From contig NZ_JAAMOW010000001.1 of NCBI RefSeq assembly GCF_011067135.1, positions 620,001 to 684,000 of the forward strand: a stretch of 64,000 nucleotides of DNA. Direction: 5' to 3'. Below are positions 43,122-51,502 of the stretch, in pieces. The stretch comes from Solimonas terrae. GTDB taxonomy: Bacteria; Pseudomonadota; Gammaproteobacteria; Nevskiales; Nevskiaceae. A model generated the notes under the pieces. That model searched no databases and was not told the origin of the DNA. It saw nothing but the letters and a program-made list of their open reading frames with translations. Made by a program: the position numbers and the translations under genes. Within the stretch, counting starts at the first letter, position 1. Every line of letters begins with the position of its first letter.

Positions 43122-43991
43122 GTGCGCACGTTTTTTCATCTGCTGGCCCATTTGCCGCTCGGCGTGCTGCAGGCGCTCGGCGCGCTCGCCGGCCGGCTGT
43201 CGTGGCTCGCGGCGTCTGCCCGCCGCCGTGTCGCCCTGCGCAATCTCGAACGCTGCATGCCGGAACTCGACGCGCGCGCGCGCGAACGCCTTGCGCGCGC
43301 CTCGCTCGCGCACGAATTCATGACCTATGTCGAAACGATCCGCGTCTGGCTCGGCCCGGCGCGCCGCGTTCGCGACGCCGTCGTCGAATGGCGCGGACTC
43401 GACGTGCTCGACCGGGCATTTGCACAGGGCAAGGGCGTGATCCTGCTGACACTGCATCAGGGTGCGTTCGAGGCGATCGCGATCCCGATGTCGGAACGCT
43501 ATCCGTTCTGCGGCCTCTACAAGCCGCAGCGCGGCATCTTCAACGAACTGTCGATCAAGGGCCGCACCCGCTTCGGCGGTCAGCTGCGCGCAACCGAAGC
43601 CGGCGTGCGCCGGCAATCCCTGGGCCTGCTCGCGCAAGGCATGGGCGTGTACTTCATGCCCGATCACGATCCGCCGGAAGGCCGCGGCGTATTCGTGCCG
43701 TTCATGGGGCAGCCGGCGCATACACCGACGCTCGTCGCCAGGCTGGCGCACGAGTCCGGTTCACCGGTGGTCTACATGTTCGGCGAACGACTGCCGCAGG
43801 CGCGCGGCTTCATCGCGCACTTCATCGCCGCCCCGGAGGACATCGCCAGCGGCGACGTGATGGCAGCCAGCGCAGCGATGAACCGCGGCCTCGAACAATG
43901 CCTGCGCACCTGCCCGGCCCAGTACTGGTGGGGCTACAGGCGCTTCCGCCGTCAGCCGCCCGGGGTCGGCGCGTTCTACGCGGACCTTTGA
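43122..43991 (+). CDS. LpxL/HtrB-like lipid A (lysophospholipid) acyltransferase
   Basis: 289 residues from GTG 43122; the start is uncertain because no good Shine-Dalgarno is seen. The N-terminus has one amphipathic or membrane segment (FFHLLAHLPLGVLQALGALA). The catalytic HX4(D/E) motif is HQGAFE in GVILLTLHQGAFEAIAI, and PDHDPPEGRGVFVPFMGQPA forms the second conserved block, with YWWGYRRFRRQP near the end as in LpxL/LpxM. It would transfer an acyl chain to a lipid, most simply lipid A. It is on the same strand and probably in the same unit as the sterol desaturase. Confidence 0.88.
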   Translation: MRTFFHLLAHLPLGVLQALGALAGRLSWLAASARRRVALRNLERCMPELDARARERLARASLAHEFMTYVETIRVWLGPARRVRDAVVEWRGLDVLDRAFAQGKGVILLTLHQGAFEAIAIPMSERYPFCGLYKPQRGIFNELSIKGRTRFGGQLRATEAGVRRQSLGLLAQGMGVYFMPDHDPPEGRGVFVPFMGQPAHTPTLVARLAHESGSPVVYMFGERLPQARGFIAHFIAAPEDIASGDVMAASAAMNRGLEQCLRTCPAQYWWGYRRFRRQPPGVGAFYADL

Positions 43992-44003
43992 CGGCGGAGA
44001 ACT

Positions 44004-44333
44004 TCAGCGCCCCGACCCGTCCTCGCCGGTCACGCCGAACTCGACTGGTGCGCAGACATAGAAAAGCTTCAGCTGCTCGAGAGCGAGACGTTCGAACAGC
44101 TGTTTCGATTGCGCCTCGGTGACTGCCATCACGACTTCGATCGACTGATCTCCGAGCTCGAAGAAGTGTGCCGAATGCACTCGCCCGGCGTGCCCGAAAC
44201 CCTCGCTGGCCGCGAACACCGTTGCGCCGCGAAAGCCCAGCTCCCTGGCCAGCTGCACCAGCCAGTCGGCGAGCGGCTGATGCGCGTGCCGCTGATCCTG
44301 CTGCATGAACAAGCTGATCCGGTATCCGTTCAT
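44004..44333 (-). CDS. DUF190 protein, fluoride-associated
   Basis: 109 residues. It has a PII-like ferredoxin fold; conserved parts are GYRISLFMQQDQRHAHQPLA, LARELGFRGATVFAASEGFG and SIEVVMAVTEAQSKQLFERL. DUF190 proteins occur next to crcB under fluoride riboswitch control and may regulate or assist the fluoride channel. It lies 15 bp downstream of crcB on the same strand, so the two share the riboswitch. Confidence 0.9.
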   Translation of the reverse strand: MNGYRISLFMQQDQRHAHQPLADWLVQLARELGFRGATVFAASEGFGHAGRVHSAHFFELGDQSIEVVMAVTEAQSKQLFERLALEQLKLFYVCAPVEFGVTGEDGSGR

Positions 44334-44348
44334 GAAAATTCCCCTTTT

Positions 44349-44735
44349 TCAGCGCTGACTGAGCATCTGCAATGTGGCCATGCCGGCGAGCGTCATGAGC
44401 AGGGAACCGCCGACATGCATGATGATCGCGCCGGCCATGACCGCGAAGCGCCCCTGCTGAAACAGCACGGCGATCTCCGCAGAGAAGGTCGAAAAGGTGG
44501 TGAGGCCGCCGCAGAAGCCGGTGACGATCAGCAGGCGCCATTCCGGCGAAAGCCCCGGCGCCTGCGAAAAGAAGGCGATCGCCAGACCGATCACGTAGCC
44601 GCCGACCAGATTCGCGGCGAGCGTGCCGGGTGGAACGCTGGGAAACAGCGAATTGAGCAGCAGGCCAAGCAGCCAGCGCAACCATGCACCGAGCGCCGCA
44701 CCCGTCCCCACCGCGAGCAAACCGAAAGCCGTCAT
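44349..44735 (-). CDS. crcB: Fluoride ion channel CrcB/Fluc
   Basis: 128 residues from ATG 44735, with GGAG 7 bp upstream. Four transmembrane helices are visible; signatures are [32 protein letters not shown] (pore Asn) and [20 protein letters not shown] (the Phe box). Fluc channels work as dual-topology dimers that let fluoride leave the cell. A fluoride riboswitch heads the transcript. The Shine-Dalgarno abuts a small hairpin (CCAGG/CCTGG), a possible site for translation control by the riboswitch. Confidence 0.95.
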   Translation of the reverse strand: MTAFGLLAVGTGAALGAWLRWLLGLLLNSLFPSVPPGTLAANLVGGYVIGLAIAFFSQAPGLSPEWRLLIVTGFCGGLTTFSTFSAEIAVLFQQGRFAVMAGAIIMHVGGSLLMTLAGMATLQMLSQR

Positions 44736-44811
44736 CCATGATCTCCAGGTCTGGACTGCCTGGATACGGGTCGAGGCTGGCACTCACCTACGGGCCCGTA
44801 TCGTCAAGGCG

Positions 44812-44868
44812 CTGTAGGCATCATCAGCCCGGACCGGGCGGTTCGAGGAGGAATGCCATCTCCTGAGC
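44812..44868 (-). promoter_or_regulatory. Fluoride riboswitch (crcB motif)
   Basis: On the minus strand the aptamer is plain: GGAGATGGCATTCCTCC forms the first hairpin, CGAACCGCC the conserved junction, and GGCTGATGATGCCTAC the 3' pseudoknot part. It begins about 7 nt after a -10 (TATACT, 44878-44873), so RNA starts at its edge. An 8-bp stem (GATACGGG/CCCGTATC) lies between it and crcB and may belong to the expression platform. It controls crcB and the DUF190 gene. Confidence 0.95.
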
Positions 44869-44962
44869 GTGAAGTATAGCGGGCGTCGCCGGCTTCATCG
44901 CATCACTTTTCCGAACTCGGCCCGGCAGCGTAAGCTGGGCTTCGTGCGACGGGCGGGATCGA

Positions 44963-47089
44963 GTGGCGGACGAAGCATTCAAATATCGGGCGTTCATCAG
45001 CTACAGCCACGCGGACGAAGCCTGGGGCAAGTGGCTGCAACGTCGACTCGAAAGCTACCGCACGCCGGCACGGCTGGTCGGCAAACCCGGCCTGCATGGA
45101 CAGGTACCCAGGCGTATCGGCCGCTGCTTTCGCGATCAGAACGAGCTCTCGGCGGCCAGTCACCTCAGCGACACCCTGCAGACCGCCCTGCAGCAGTCGG
45201 AAGTGCTGATCGTCATCTGCAGCCCGCACGCGGCAGCCTCGGCCTGGGTCAATCAGGAAATCCGGTATTTCCGGACATTGGGTCGCGAGGCGCGCGTGTT
45301 CGCGCTGATCGTCGACGGCGAGCCCGGTGCCCGGAACCCCGCGCGCGAATGTCTGCCGCCGGCCTTGCTGCGCGACGAGCACGGCGCCGCCCTGCCCGAG
45401 CCACTCGCCGCGGACGCCCGTCACACCCGCGATGGCAAGGTCGACGGCTTTCTCAAGCTCGCCGCAGGTGTGCTCGGCGTCGGCTTCGGCGAACTCCGGC
45501 AACGCGACCAGACCCGACGCATTCGCCTGATGGCGGCGGCGGTCGGCCTGTCCCTGGCGATCGCCGGCGTCACCCTGGTTCTGGCAATCAGCGCCTATCA
45601 CGCGCGCAACGATGCGCGACAGCGTCGCGAACAGGCCGATGATCTGATCAACTTCATGCTCGGCGACCTGCGCGACCGGCTGCAGACCGTCGGCCGTCTC
45701 GATGTGCTGGACGCCGTCGGCGACAAGGCGCTGGCCTATTTCGCGACGCTCGATTCGGCCGCTCAACCGGACGCCTCGCTGAAGGCACAGGCACTCGCGC
45801 TCAAGCAGATTGCCGATATCCGCGGCAGCCAGGGCCAGCTGCCGGCAGCCCTCAAGCTGTTCGATCAGGTCCTCGAAATCGACAATCAGCTGCTCAGCCG
45901 ACACCCCCGCGATCCGCGCTATATCTACAACCTCGCGGACGCCTGTTCCTGGGCCGGTGTTGCCGCCCAGCAGGCCGGTGAAGTCGAGCTCGCAGCGTCC
46001 AGATTCCGGCGCTACCGGGTGCTCGTCGATCAGCTGCTGGTTCTCGAGCCGGACAACGCCGAGTGGCTCTACGAAGACACCGCCGTCGAAAACAACTTCG
46101 CGGTTCTCGAGCGCGCGCGCGGCAACCTCGAAGCGGCCCTGCCGCACATCGAGAAGGCGGTCGCCGGCGATCTCAAGCTCGTGGCCCGCTATCCTGAGCG
46201 CGACGACTTCGCGGCCGGTCTGGCAACCGACCACGGTTTCATGGCGCGCCTGCTGGGCAATCTCGGACGCCTGCAGGAAGCCGAGACGCACGCCGAACAG
46301 GTCATCGAGGTGGAACGCAGACTCGTCAGCCGCGACACGCAGGACGTCGATCGCCGGCAAAGCCTCGCCAACAATCTGTGCATGGCCGCCAACCTGAGCC
46401 GCTTGCGGGGCGAGTTCGGCAGCGCCGAACATCTGAGCTCGGAATGCGGTCGGATCGCGCAGGACGTGTCCCGCCGCGACCCGGCCAACGTCGCCGCCAA
46501 GGAACAGGTGTCGCTGTTTCTGTCACTGCAGTACGAGTTGCGGGTGCAGCGCGGCGATTTCGTGGCTGCACGACAACTCCTGGACCAAAGTGTCGCCCTG
46601 CAGGAAGTGCTGAGCACGGCCGACCCCAGCCGTCAGGCCTGGCGGGCCCGTTACTCCGACGTGCTCGCCGATGCCGCCGAACACGCCCTGCGTTTCGATC
46701 ACAAGCGCGCGCGCGCCAGCTCGCTGGCCCATGCGGCACTGGCGCTCTGGCAGGATCGGGAAACGACCGCCGATGCGCGCTGGTATCTGTTGCGCTCGCA
46801 GCTGTTGTTGTGGGAAATCGCGCAAGCCGACGGCGATGCCGTCGCGGCCGCCGCAGCCCGGGACAGCGCGACCGAACTGCTCCGTCAGCAGCGCCCCAGC
46901 CATTACCCGCGCCAGCTGGAGCTGCGCGCGCGCTACGACTATCTGGACGGCACGGCCGACGCCGGCGATGTCATCTGGCAGGACCTGTCGCACATGGGCT
47001 TCCGGTCGCGTACGTTCACGATGGCACGCGAGACCGCCTGCGCGCGAATCGAGCGGGCGCATCGCGGGCCGTACTGTCAGGCGAGCTGA
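44963..47089 (+). CDS. TIR domain - transmembrane - helical repeat protein
   Basis: 708 residues from GTG 44963. Residues about 5-125 are a TIR domain: YRAFISYSHADEAWGKWLQR at the first strand, RCFRDQNELSA in the BB-loop region, and VLIVICSPHAAASAWVNQEI ending in the position of the catalytic glutamate (Glu99) of NAD-cleaving TIRs. A transmembrane helix lies at about 188-211 (LMAAAVGLSLAIAGVTLVLA). The remaining 480 residues are TPR-like helices (LKQIADIRGSQGQLPAALKL, NNFAVLERARGNLEAALPHI). The repeats would face the periplasm if the TIR domain is cytoplasmic. The role is unknown; a sensor coupled to NAD cleavage is an inference. It is a single gene, divergent from the fluoride unit. Confidence 0.88.
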   Translation: MADEAFKYRAFISYSHADEAWGKWLQRRLESYRTPARLVGKPGLHGQVPRRIGRCFRDQNELSAASHLSDTLQTALQQSEVLIVICSPHAAASAWVNQEIRYFRTLGREARVFALIVDGEPGARNPARECLPPALLRDEHGAALPEPLAADARHTRDGKVDGFLKLAAGVLGVGFGELRQRDQTRRIRLMAAAVGLSLAIAGVTLVLAISAYHARNDARQRREQADDLINFMLGDLRDRLQTVGRLDVLDAVGDKALAYFATLDSAAQPDASLKAQALALKQIADIRGSQGQLPAALKLFDQVLEIDNQLLSRHPRDPRYIYNLADACSWAGVAAQQAGEVELAASRFRRYRVLVDQLLVLEPDNAEWLYEDTAVENNFAVLERARGNLEAALPHIEKAVAGDLKLVARYPERDDFAAGLATDHGFMARLLGNLGRLQEAETHAEQVIEVERRLVSRDTQDVDRRQSLANNLCMAANLSRLRGEFGSAEHLSSECGRIAQDVSRRDPANVAAKEQVSLFLSLQYELRVQRGDFVAARQLLDQSVALQEVLSTADPSRQAWRARYSDVLADAAEHALRFDHKRARASSLAHAALALWQDRETTADARWYLLRSQLLLWEIAQADGDAVAAAAARDSATELLRQQRPSHYPRQLELRARYDYLDGTADAGDVIWQDLSHMGFRSRTFTMARETACARIERAHRGPYCQAS

Positions 47090-47279
47090 AAGCGCGGCAA
47101 CGACGCATCACCTCACCGAACCGGTCTTTCCGCAGATGAGCGCTGCCGCGAGCCGGCGATGGCAGACATGACCCCGTGGCGTCAGCTGTCATTCACAGAC
47201 CCACCACGCACCCTCTAGAGTCGCGGGACGGTCGGTCGCGTCGCGGCACGGCCTGCTTCGCGTTGCCGGAGAACGTCAC

Positions 47280-49892
47280 ATGACTCGCACTGGTCGGCTT
47301 GCGGTCCGGCTGTCCGCACTGCTCGGCTGCACCCTGCTCGCGGCCTGCGGACACTCGACGGCGCCCGATGGCGATGCGCAGACGCGCCTGCCGCCAGCGG
47401 CGCAATGCGTGCTGAAAAGCCCGGCGCTCGCTGTCGGCAGCACGAACGCGCTGGTCGTCGATGGCGTGACCTACACGAATTCGCACCAGCCGGATGCGCC
47501 GAGCCCGCTCGAGACGCCGATCGCGAATCCCGGTCCGCAGCCCGCCGGTGCCTGCCACGGCAGCGCGGGCTATCGATTCGGCAGCGGCCTCTACGATGTC
47601 ACCGGCCCGATCGGTGGCGATGCCGCCGGCCACGCCGATCTGGCCGGCATGGTGCTGCCGCCGCAGGCGCAGAACGGCATTCACACCCGCCTGTATGCGC
47701 GCGCTTTCGCGATCGAATCGCCGTGCAACGGCAAGCGCGTGATGTTCGTCTCCGACGATCACGCGTTCACGACCGCACTCGAACGCCAGGAGGTGCTGAA
47801 GGCGATTGCCGCCGATCCGCTGCTGAGCCCGTATTACGGCCCGGACAACGTCATGATCTCGGCGATCCACACGCATTCCGCGCCCGGCGGCTTCGGCGAC
47901 GAAACGGTGCTGCCGAACCTGCCGGCCGGCACTCCGCAGGCGATCGTCGACACCTACAACTACGCGCAGTCGCTGGTGCTCAGCACCAGTCCGTTCGACG
48001 CCGACAACTTCAAGGTGATGGTCGACGGCATCGTGCAGGCGATACGCCGTGCGCACGCCAATCTCGAAGCGCATGCGGACAGCGCCCCGATCCGCCTGTC
48101 GGTCGGCGAACTGCTCAATGCCAATCGCAGCCGCGACCCGCCGGCCTACGCACAGAACTCGCCGGCCGAGCGCGCGCAGTACCTCGACGACAACGGCTAC
48201 GAAGTGGACGTCGACAAGCGCTTTCTGCAGCTCAGCCTGATTCGCGCCAACGGCAGTGCGGCCGGCGTCATCAACTGGTTCGGCGTGCACCCGACCGCGA
48301 TGGGCAATCACGACCTGCTGATTTCGTCGGACACCAAGGGCTGGGCCGGACTGGGCTTCGAACGGATGATGGGCACACGCTACGTCCCGGATGACGGCAC
48401 GACAGCGGACGGCGCCGACAACTTCGTCGCCGCTTTCGCACAGACCGACGAGGGCAACACGATTCCCGACCTGTTCGTGTTCGACAAGGATCTCGACGGC
48501 AACGACGGCCCGGGCCAGGGCGTGCCCTACCGCTTCCGTCACGGCACCGACGATCCCTACGACTTCGACCAGCCCGGTTACGCGCTGGGCATGCCGAAGG
48601 CGACGGCACTGAACGGCACCAAGCAGCTCGCGCAGGCACTCAGGCAGTTCGGCGCCGGCAGCAAGCTCAGCGGCCCGGTCGACTACCGTTTCTTCTACGT
48701 CGACATGACGGCGGAGACGATCGACGATCCCGTGATCGCCGACCAGCTCGCCTACGCCGACCTGCCGACCGCGCTCTATGCCGACGATCCGAAGACGACC
48801 TGTGCCGGCGCCGTCGGCCTCAGCAAACTCGCGGGTGGCGCCAACGCGCCCGATCTCGGTGCCGCCGGCTATGTCTGCAGGAACGATGCACCGGTGCCGT
48901 ACCAGGACGCGCTGCGTCATCACTACAACGGCATCTACAACGGCACACAGTCGGTGGTCGCCGATCTCGATGCGGCGCCGCCGCTGAAAGTACCGTTCCC
49001 CGGCGTACTCGCGTTCGACGTGATTTCACCGCTGCTGTGCACGACCGAAGCGCAGCTGCCGGACAACAGCTGTCAGGACGAGAAGCCGCCGCTGGCGCCG
49101 GCGACCGTGACCCCGGCACCGTTCCAGATCTTCCGCATCGGCAATCTGGCGATCCTCGGCGTGCCGTGGGAAGTGACGACGATGGCGGCACGGCGCCTGC
49201 GCAAGACCGTACTCGACGCGCTGTCGCCGGTCGGTGTCGACACCGTCGTCATCGCCGGCCTGGCCAATGCCTATCTCGACTACATGGCGACGCGCGAGGA
49301 ATACAGCGCACAGCTGTACGAGGGCGCGTCGACCTACTTCGGGCCCTGGCAGCTCGCCGCCGCGCAGCAGGAATCGCGCAAGCTGGCACTGAGCATGGCG
49401 CAGGGCGAACCGGCGCCGCAGGGCGTCACGCCGGACACGCTCGCGCTCGGTGATCCGTCACCGATCACCATCGACGGCAACGCCGCCTTCGGCAGCGTCG
49501 TCAGTGACGCGCAGGCGTCCTACACGCAGGGCGACACGGTCGATGTCAGCTTCGTCGCGGGCTATCCCGGCAACGATCTGAAGACGATGTCGTCGTACCT
49601 CTATGTCGAACGCCAGAACGCGCGAGGCGGCTGGGACGTGGTGGCGACCGACAAGGACCCGGAACTGCTGTTCGTCTGGCACGGCAAACCGAATCTGGTG
49701 TCGACCCTGCTGCACGTTTCGAGTTCGTCGACCGCCGAAGCGATCTGGAAGATTCCCGCCAATACGCCGAGCGGCAGCTACCGCATCCGTCACGACGGTG
49801 TCTCGCGCAGTTCGGCGAACGCCGCGCCGACGCCTTACGAAGGCATCAGCCGCCCGTTCACGATCGACGGCGTGCCGGCACCCTGCCCTTAG
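47280..49892 (+). CDS. Neutral-ceramidase-like lipoprotein, first copy
   Basis: 870 residues. The N-terminus is a lipoprotein signal (lipobox LLAAC, Cys near 23). Neutral ceramidase marks are YDVTGPIGGDAAGHADLAGM, the zinc-site motif HTHSAPGGF (about 197-205), LNANRSRDPPAYAQNSPAER (region of the catalytic serine), WFGVHPTAMGNHDLLISSD, and a C-terminal immunoglobulin-like domain (about 720-870). Such enzymes split ceramide into fatty acid and sphingoid base. GGAGAA precedes the ATG. One normally conserved strand reads FVSDDHAF instead of the FVSIDLGAM seen in the second copy. Its 3' end overlaps the convergent tetR gene by 35 bp. Confidence 0.9.
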   Translation: MTRTGRLAVRLSALLGCTLLAACGHSTAPDGDAQTRLPPAAQCVLKSPALAVGSTNALVVDGVTYTNSHQPDAPSPLETPIANPGPQPAGACHGSAGYRFGSGLYDVTGPIGGDAAGHADLAGMVLPPQAQNGIHTRLYARAFAIESPCNGKRVMFVSDDHAFTTALERQEVLKAIAADPLLSPYYGPDNVMISAIHTHSAPGGFGDETVLPNLPAGTPQAIVDTYNYAQSLVLSTSPFDADNFKVMVDGIVQAIRRAHANLEAHADSAPIRLSVGELLNANRSRDPPAYAQNSPAERAQYLDDNGYEVDVDKRFLQLSLIRANGSAAGVINWFGVHPTAMGNHDLLISSDTKGWAGLGFERMMGTRYVPDDGTTADGADNFVAAFAQTDEGNTIPDLFVFDKDLDGNDGPGQGVPYRFRHGTDDPYDFDQPGYALGMPKATALNGTKQLAQALRQFGAGSKLSGPVDYRFFYVDMTAETIDDPVIADQLAYADLPTALYADDPKTTCAGAVGLSKLAGGANAPDLGAAGYVCRNDAPVPYQDALRHHYNGIYNGTQSVVADLDAAPPLKVPFPGVLAFDVISPLLCTTEAQLPDNSCQDEKPPLAPATVTPAPFQIFRIGNLAILGVPWEVTTMAARRLRKTVLDALSPVGVDTVVIAGLANAYLDYMATREEYSAQLYEGASTYFGPWQLAAAQQESRKLALSMAQGEPAPQGVTPDTLALGDPSPITIDGNAAFGSVVSDAQASYTQGDTVDVSFVAGYPGNDLKTMSSYLYVERQNARGGWDVVATDKDPELLFVWHGKPNLVSTLLHVSSSSTAEAIWKIPANTPSGSYRIRHDGVSRSSANAAPTPYEGISRPFTIDGVPAPCP

Positions 49893-50550
49893 CAGGCGAC
49901 GGCAGGCGCAGGCGCAGCTGATCGAGAAAAAGCCGAAGACCGAATTCGAAGGTCTTGTCGAAATTCGCCGGCGAAAAGAAAGCACCGGCGCTCGCGATAT
50001 GCGGGAAGTCGCGCGCCAGCTGCGTATCGCTGACCGGTTCCATCGACGACGGGCCCTTGGCGTAGCCGCTGATCTCGTCGAGTGCAGCACCGGCGAGGAA
50101 GTAGCCCATGACGCGAAACATGCGGGCCGCCGTCTCGCGGTCGAGCCCGGCATCGTCGAATGCCCGCAGCACCGCTTCGAGATAGCCGACGCCGATCGCC
50201 GAATTCATGCGATGCACGGACAGCAGCGGATAGAAGCGCGGATGGCGCAGCGCCATCGCCCGCCAGCCGCGCGCCAGTGCGGCAATGCGTTCGATCGGAT
50301 CGAGCCCCTGCGCGGGAATTTCGGCCATGCCGACGATGCGATCGACCAGCGCATCGAACAAATGCGCCTTGCTCGGATAGTGGTGATAGATGCTCATCGC
50401 TTCGCAGCCGAGCCGCTGGCCAAGCTTGCGGGTGCTGAAGCCGTCGAGTCCCTCGTCGTCGATCAGCGCCAGCGCCGCCTGCTCGATGCGCTCGCGGCTC
50501 AAGGATGCGCGCCGGGTTCGGCGCCGCCCGGGCGCCGGGCTTGCCTTCAT
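49858..50550 (-). CDS. TetR family transcriptional regulator
   Basis: 230 residues. The N-terminal HTH (about 18-65) includes RERIEQAALALIDDEGLDGF and LGCEAMSIYHHYPSKAHLFD. The C-terminal ligand domain (about 80-220) resembles the TetR_C group. It is divergent from the sterol desaturase with 80 bp between starts; that gap holds two palindromes that look like its operators. It sits between the two ceramidase genes, so it may regulate this lipid cluster. The 3' end overlaps the first ceramidase gene on the other strand. Confidence 0.93.
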   Translation of the reverse strand: MKASPAPGRRRTRRASLSRERIEQAALALIDDEGLDGFSTRKLGQRLGCEAMSIYHHYPSKAHLFDALVDRIVGMAEIPAQGLDPIERIAALARGWRAMALRHPRFYPLLSVHRMNSAIGVGYLEAVLRAFDDAGLDRETAARMFRVMGYFLAGAALDEISGYAKGPSSMEPVSDTQLARDFPHIASAGAFFSPANFDKTFEFGLRLFLDQLRLRLPSPAKGRVPARRRS

Positions 50551-50560
50551 GGTCTTCTCC

Positions 50561-50612
50561 TTGACAACTTACACCGTAAGTCTAGACTGTGCGTGCCTTA
50601 CACCATAAGGCA
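50561..50612 (+). promoter_or_regulatory. Promoter with two TetR-type palindromic operators
   Basis: TTGACA (50561-50566) and TAGACT (50583-50588) form a promoter for the desaturase with 16-bp spacing. A perfect palindrome ACTTACACCGTAAGT (50567-50581) fills the spacer. A second, TGCCTTACACCATAAGGCA (50594-50612), covers the start of transcription. Both share CTTACACC(G/A)TAAG, with centres 29 bp apart, as expected for a TetR repressor acting on both divergent genes. Confidence 0.75.
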
Positions 50613-50630
50613 AACGCTGGGGCAATTGCC

Positions 50631-51416
50631 ATGGACGCCGTCGATCTTTTCGGTTTGCTGATTCCGGTCACCTTCTTCGTCATGCTCGCCGCCGAAGCAC
50701 GCTGGCCGGCACGCGCCTTTCCACCGCGGCGCGGCTGGCGCTGGCTCGGCATCGGCTTTCTGTTCCTGCTGGCGGCCGCCAGCAGTTTCGTCCCGCTGCT
50801 GCTGCCGACACCCTGGATGACCACACATCGCCTGATCGACGGCAGCGACCTCGGCATCGGTGCCGGCATCGTCGTCGGCTGGATCGTGCTGTCGTTCTGC
50901 AATTACCTGTGGCATCGCAATGTGCATCGCGTCGACTGGCTCTGGCGCGGGTTCCACCAGATGCACCATAGCGCTGATCGCGTCGACATCGCCGGCTCGG
51001 CCATCTTCCATCCGCTCGAGATGGTGGTCTTCGTGACGATTTCGACGACCGTTACGACGCTGATCCTCGGCCTGCAGCCGGTGGCAGCCGCCGCCGTCGG
51101 CTATGTCGCGGCGTTCTACAGCATCTTCCAGCACTGGAACGTGCGCACGCCGGTCTGGCTCGGCTATTGGATACAGCGACCGGAATCGCACTGCCTGCAT
51201 CACGAACGGGGCGTGCAGAACTTCAACTACGCCGATTTTCCGCTCTGGGACCTACTGTTCGGGACGTTCCGCAATCTTCCCGACTGGCAGGGCGACGCCG
51301 GCTTCGGCGAACCGGCGTCGCGACAGTATGGCGCCATGCTCGTCTGGCGCGACGTCAATCTCGGGCAATACGGCAGCGCGAGCCGTGGCGTAGCACCGCA
51401 CGGGCCACCGGCATGA
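50631..51416 (+). CDS. Sterol desaturase / fatty acid hydroxylase superfamily protein (second copy)
   Basis: 261 residues from ATG 50631. Four membrane segments are visible in the first half. The histidine clusters are WHRNVHR (HxxxH), GFHQMHHSADR (HxxHH) and SHCLHHERGVQNFNY (HxxHH); LWDLLFGTFRN closes the family region. It probably oxidises a lipid in the membrane using a di-iron centre. It is under the TetR-type operator pair just upstream. It is placed between two ceramidase genes, so a sphingoid or sterol substrate is a reasonable but unproven idea. Confidence 0.9.
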   Translation: MDAVDLFGLLIPVTFFVMLAAEARWPARAFPPRRGWRWLGIGFLFLLAAASSFVPLLLPTPWMTTHRLIDGSDLGIGAGIVVGWIVLSFCNYLWHRNVHRVDWLWRGFHQMHHSADRVDIAGSAIFHPLEMVVFVTISTTVTTLILGLQPVAAAAVGYVAAFYSIFQHWNVRTPVWLGYWIQRPESHCLHHERGVQNFNYADFPLWDLLFGTFRNLPDWQGDAGFGEPASRQYGAMLVWRDVNLGQYGSASRGVAPHGPPA

Positions 51417-51502
51417 GACAGCCGATGGGGTTCTTTTCCTATCGTCACCAGTCGCGCCGGGCTGCGTAGAATCGCCGGTAGAGCCAATGCCGGGAGCCTG
51501 CC

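Noticed and set aside
43269-43281. Second CG dinucleotide run, in the acyltransferase gene
   Set aside because: Same reason: an Ala-Arg codon run with the frame intact and no sign of slippage.
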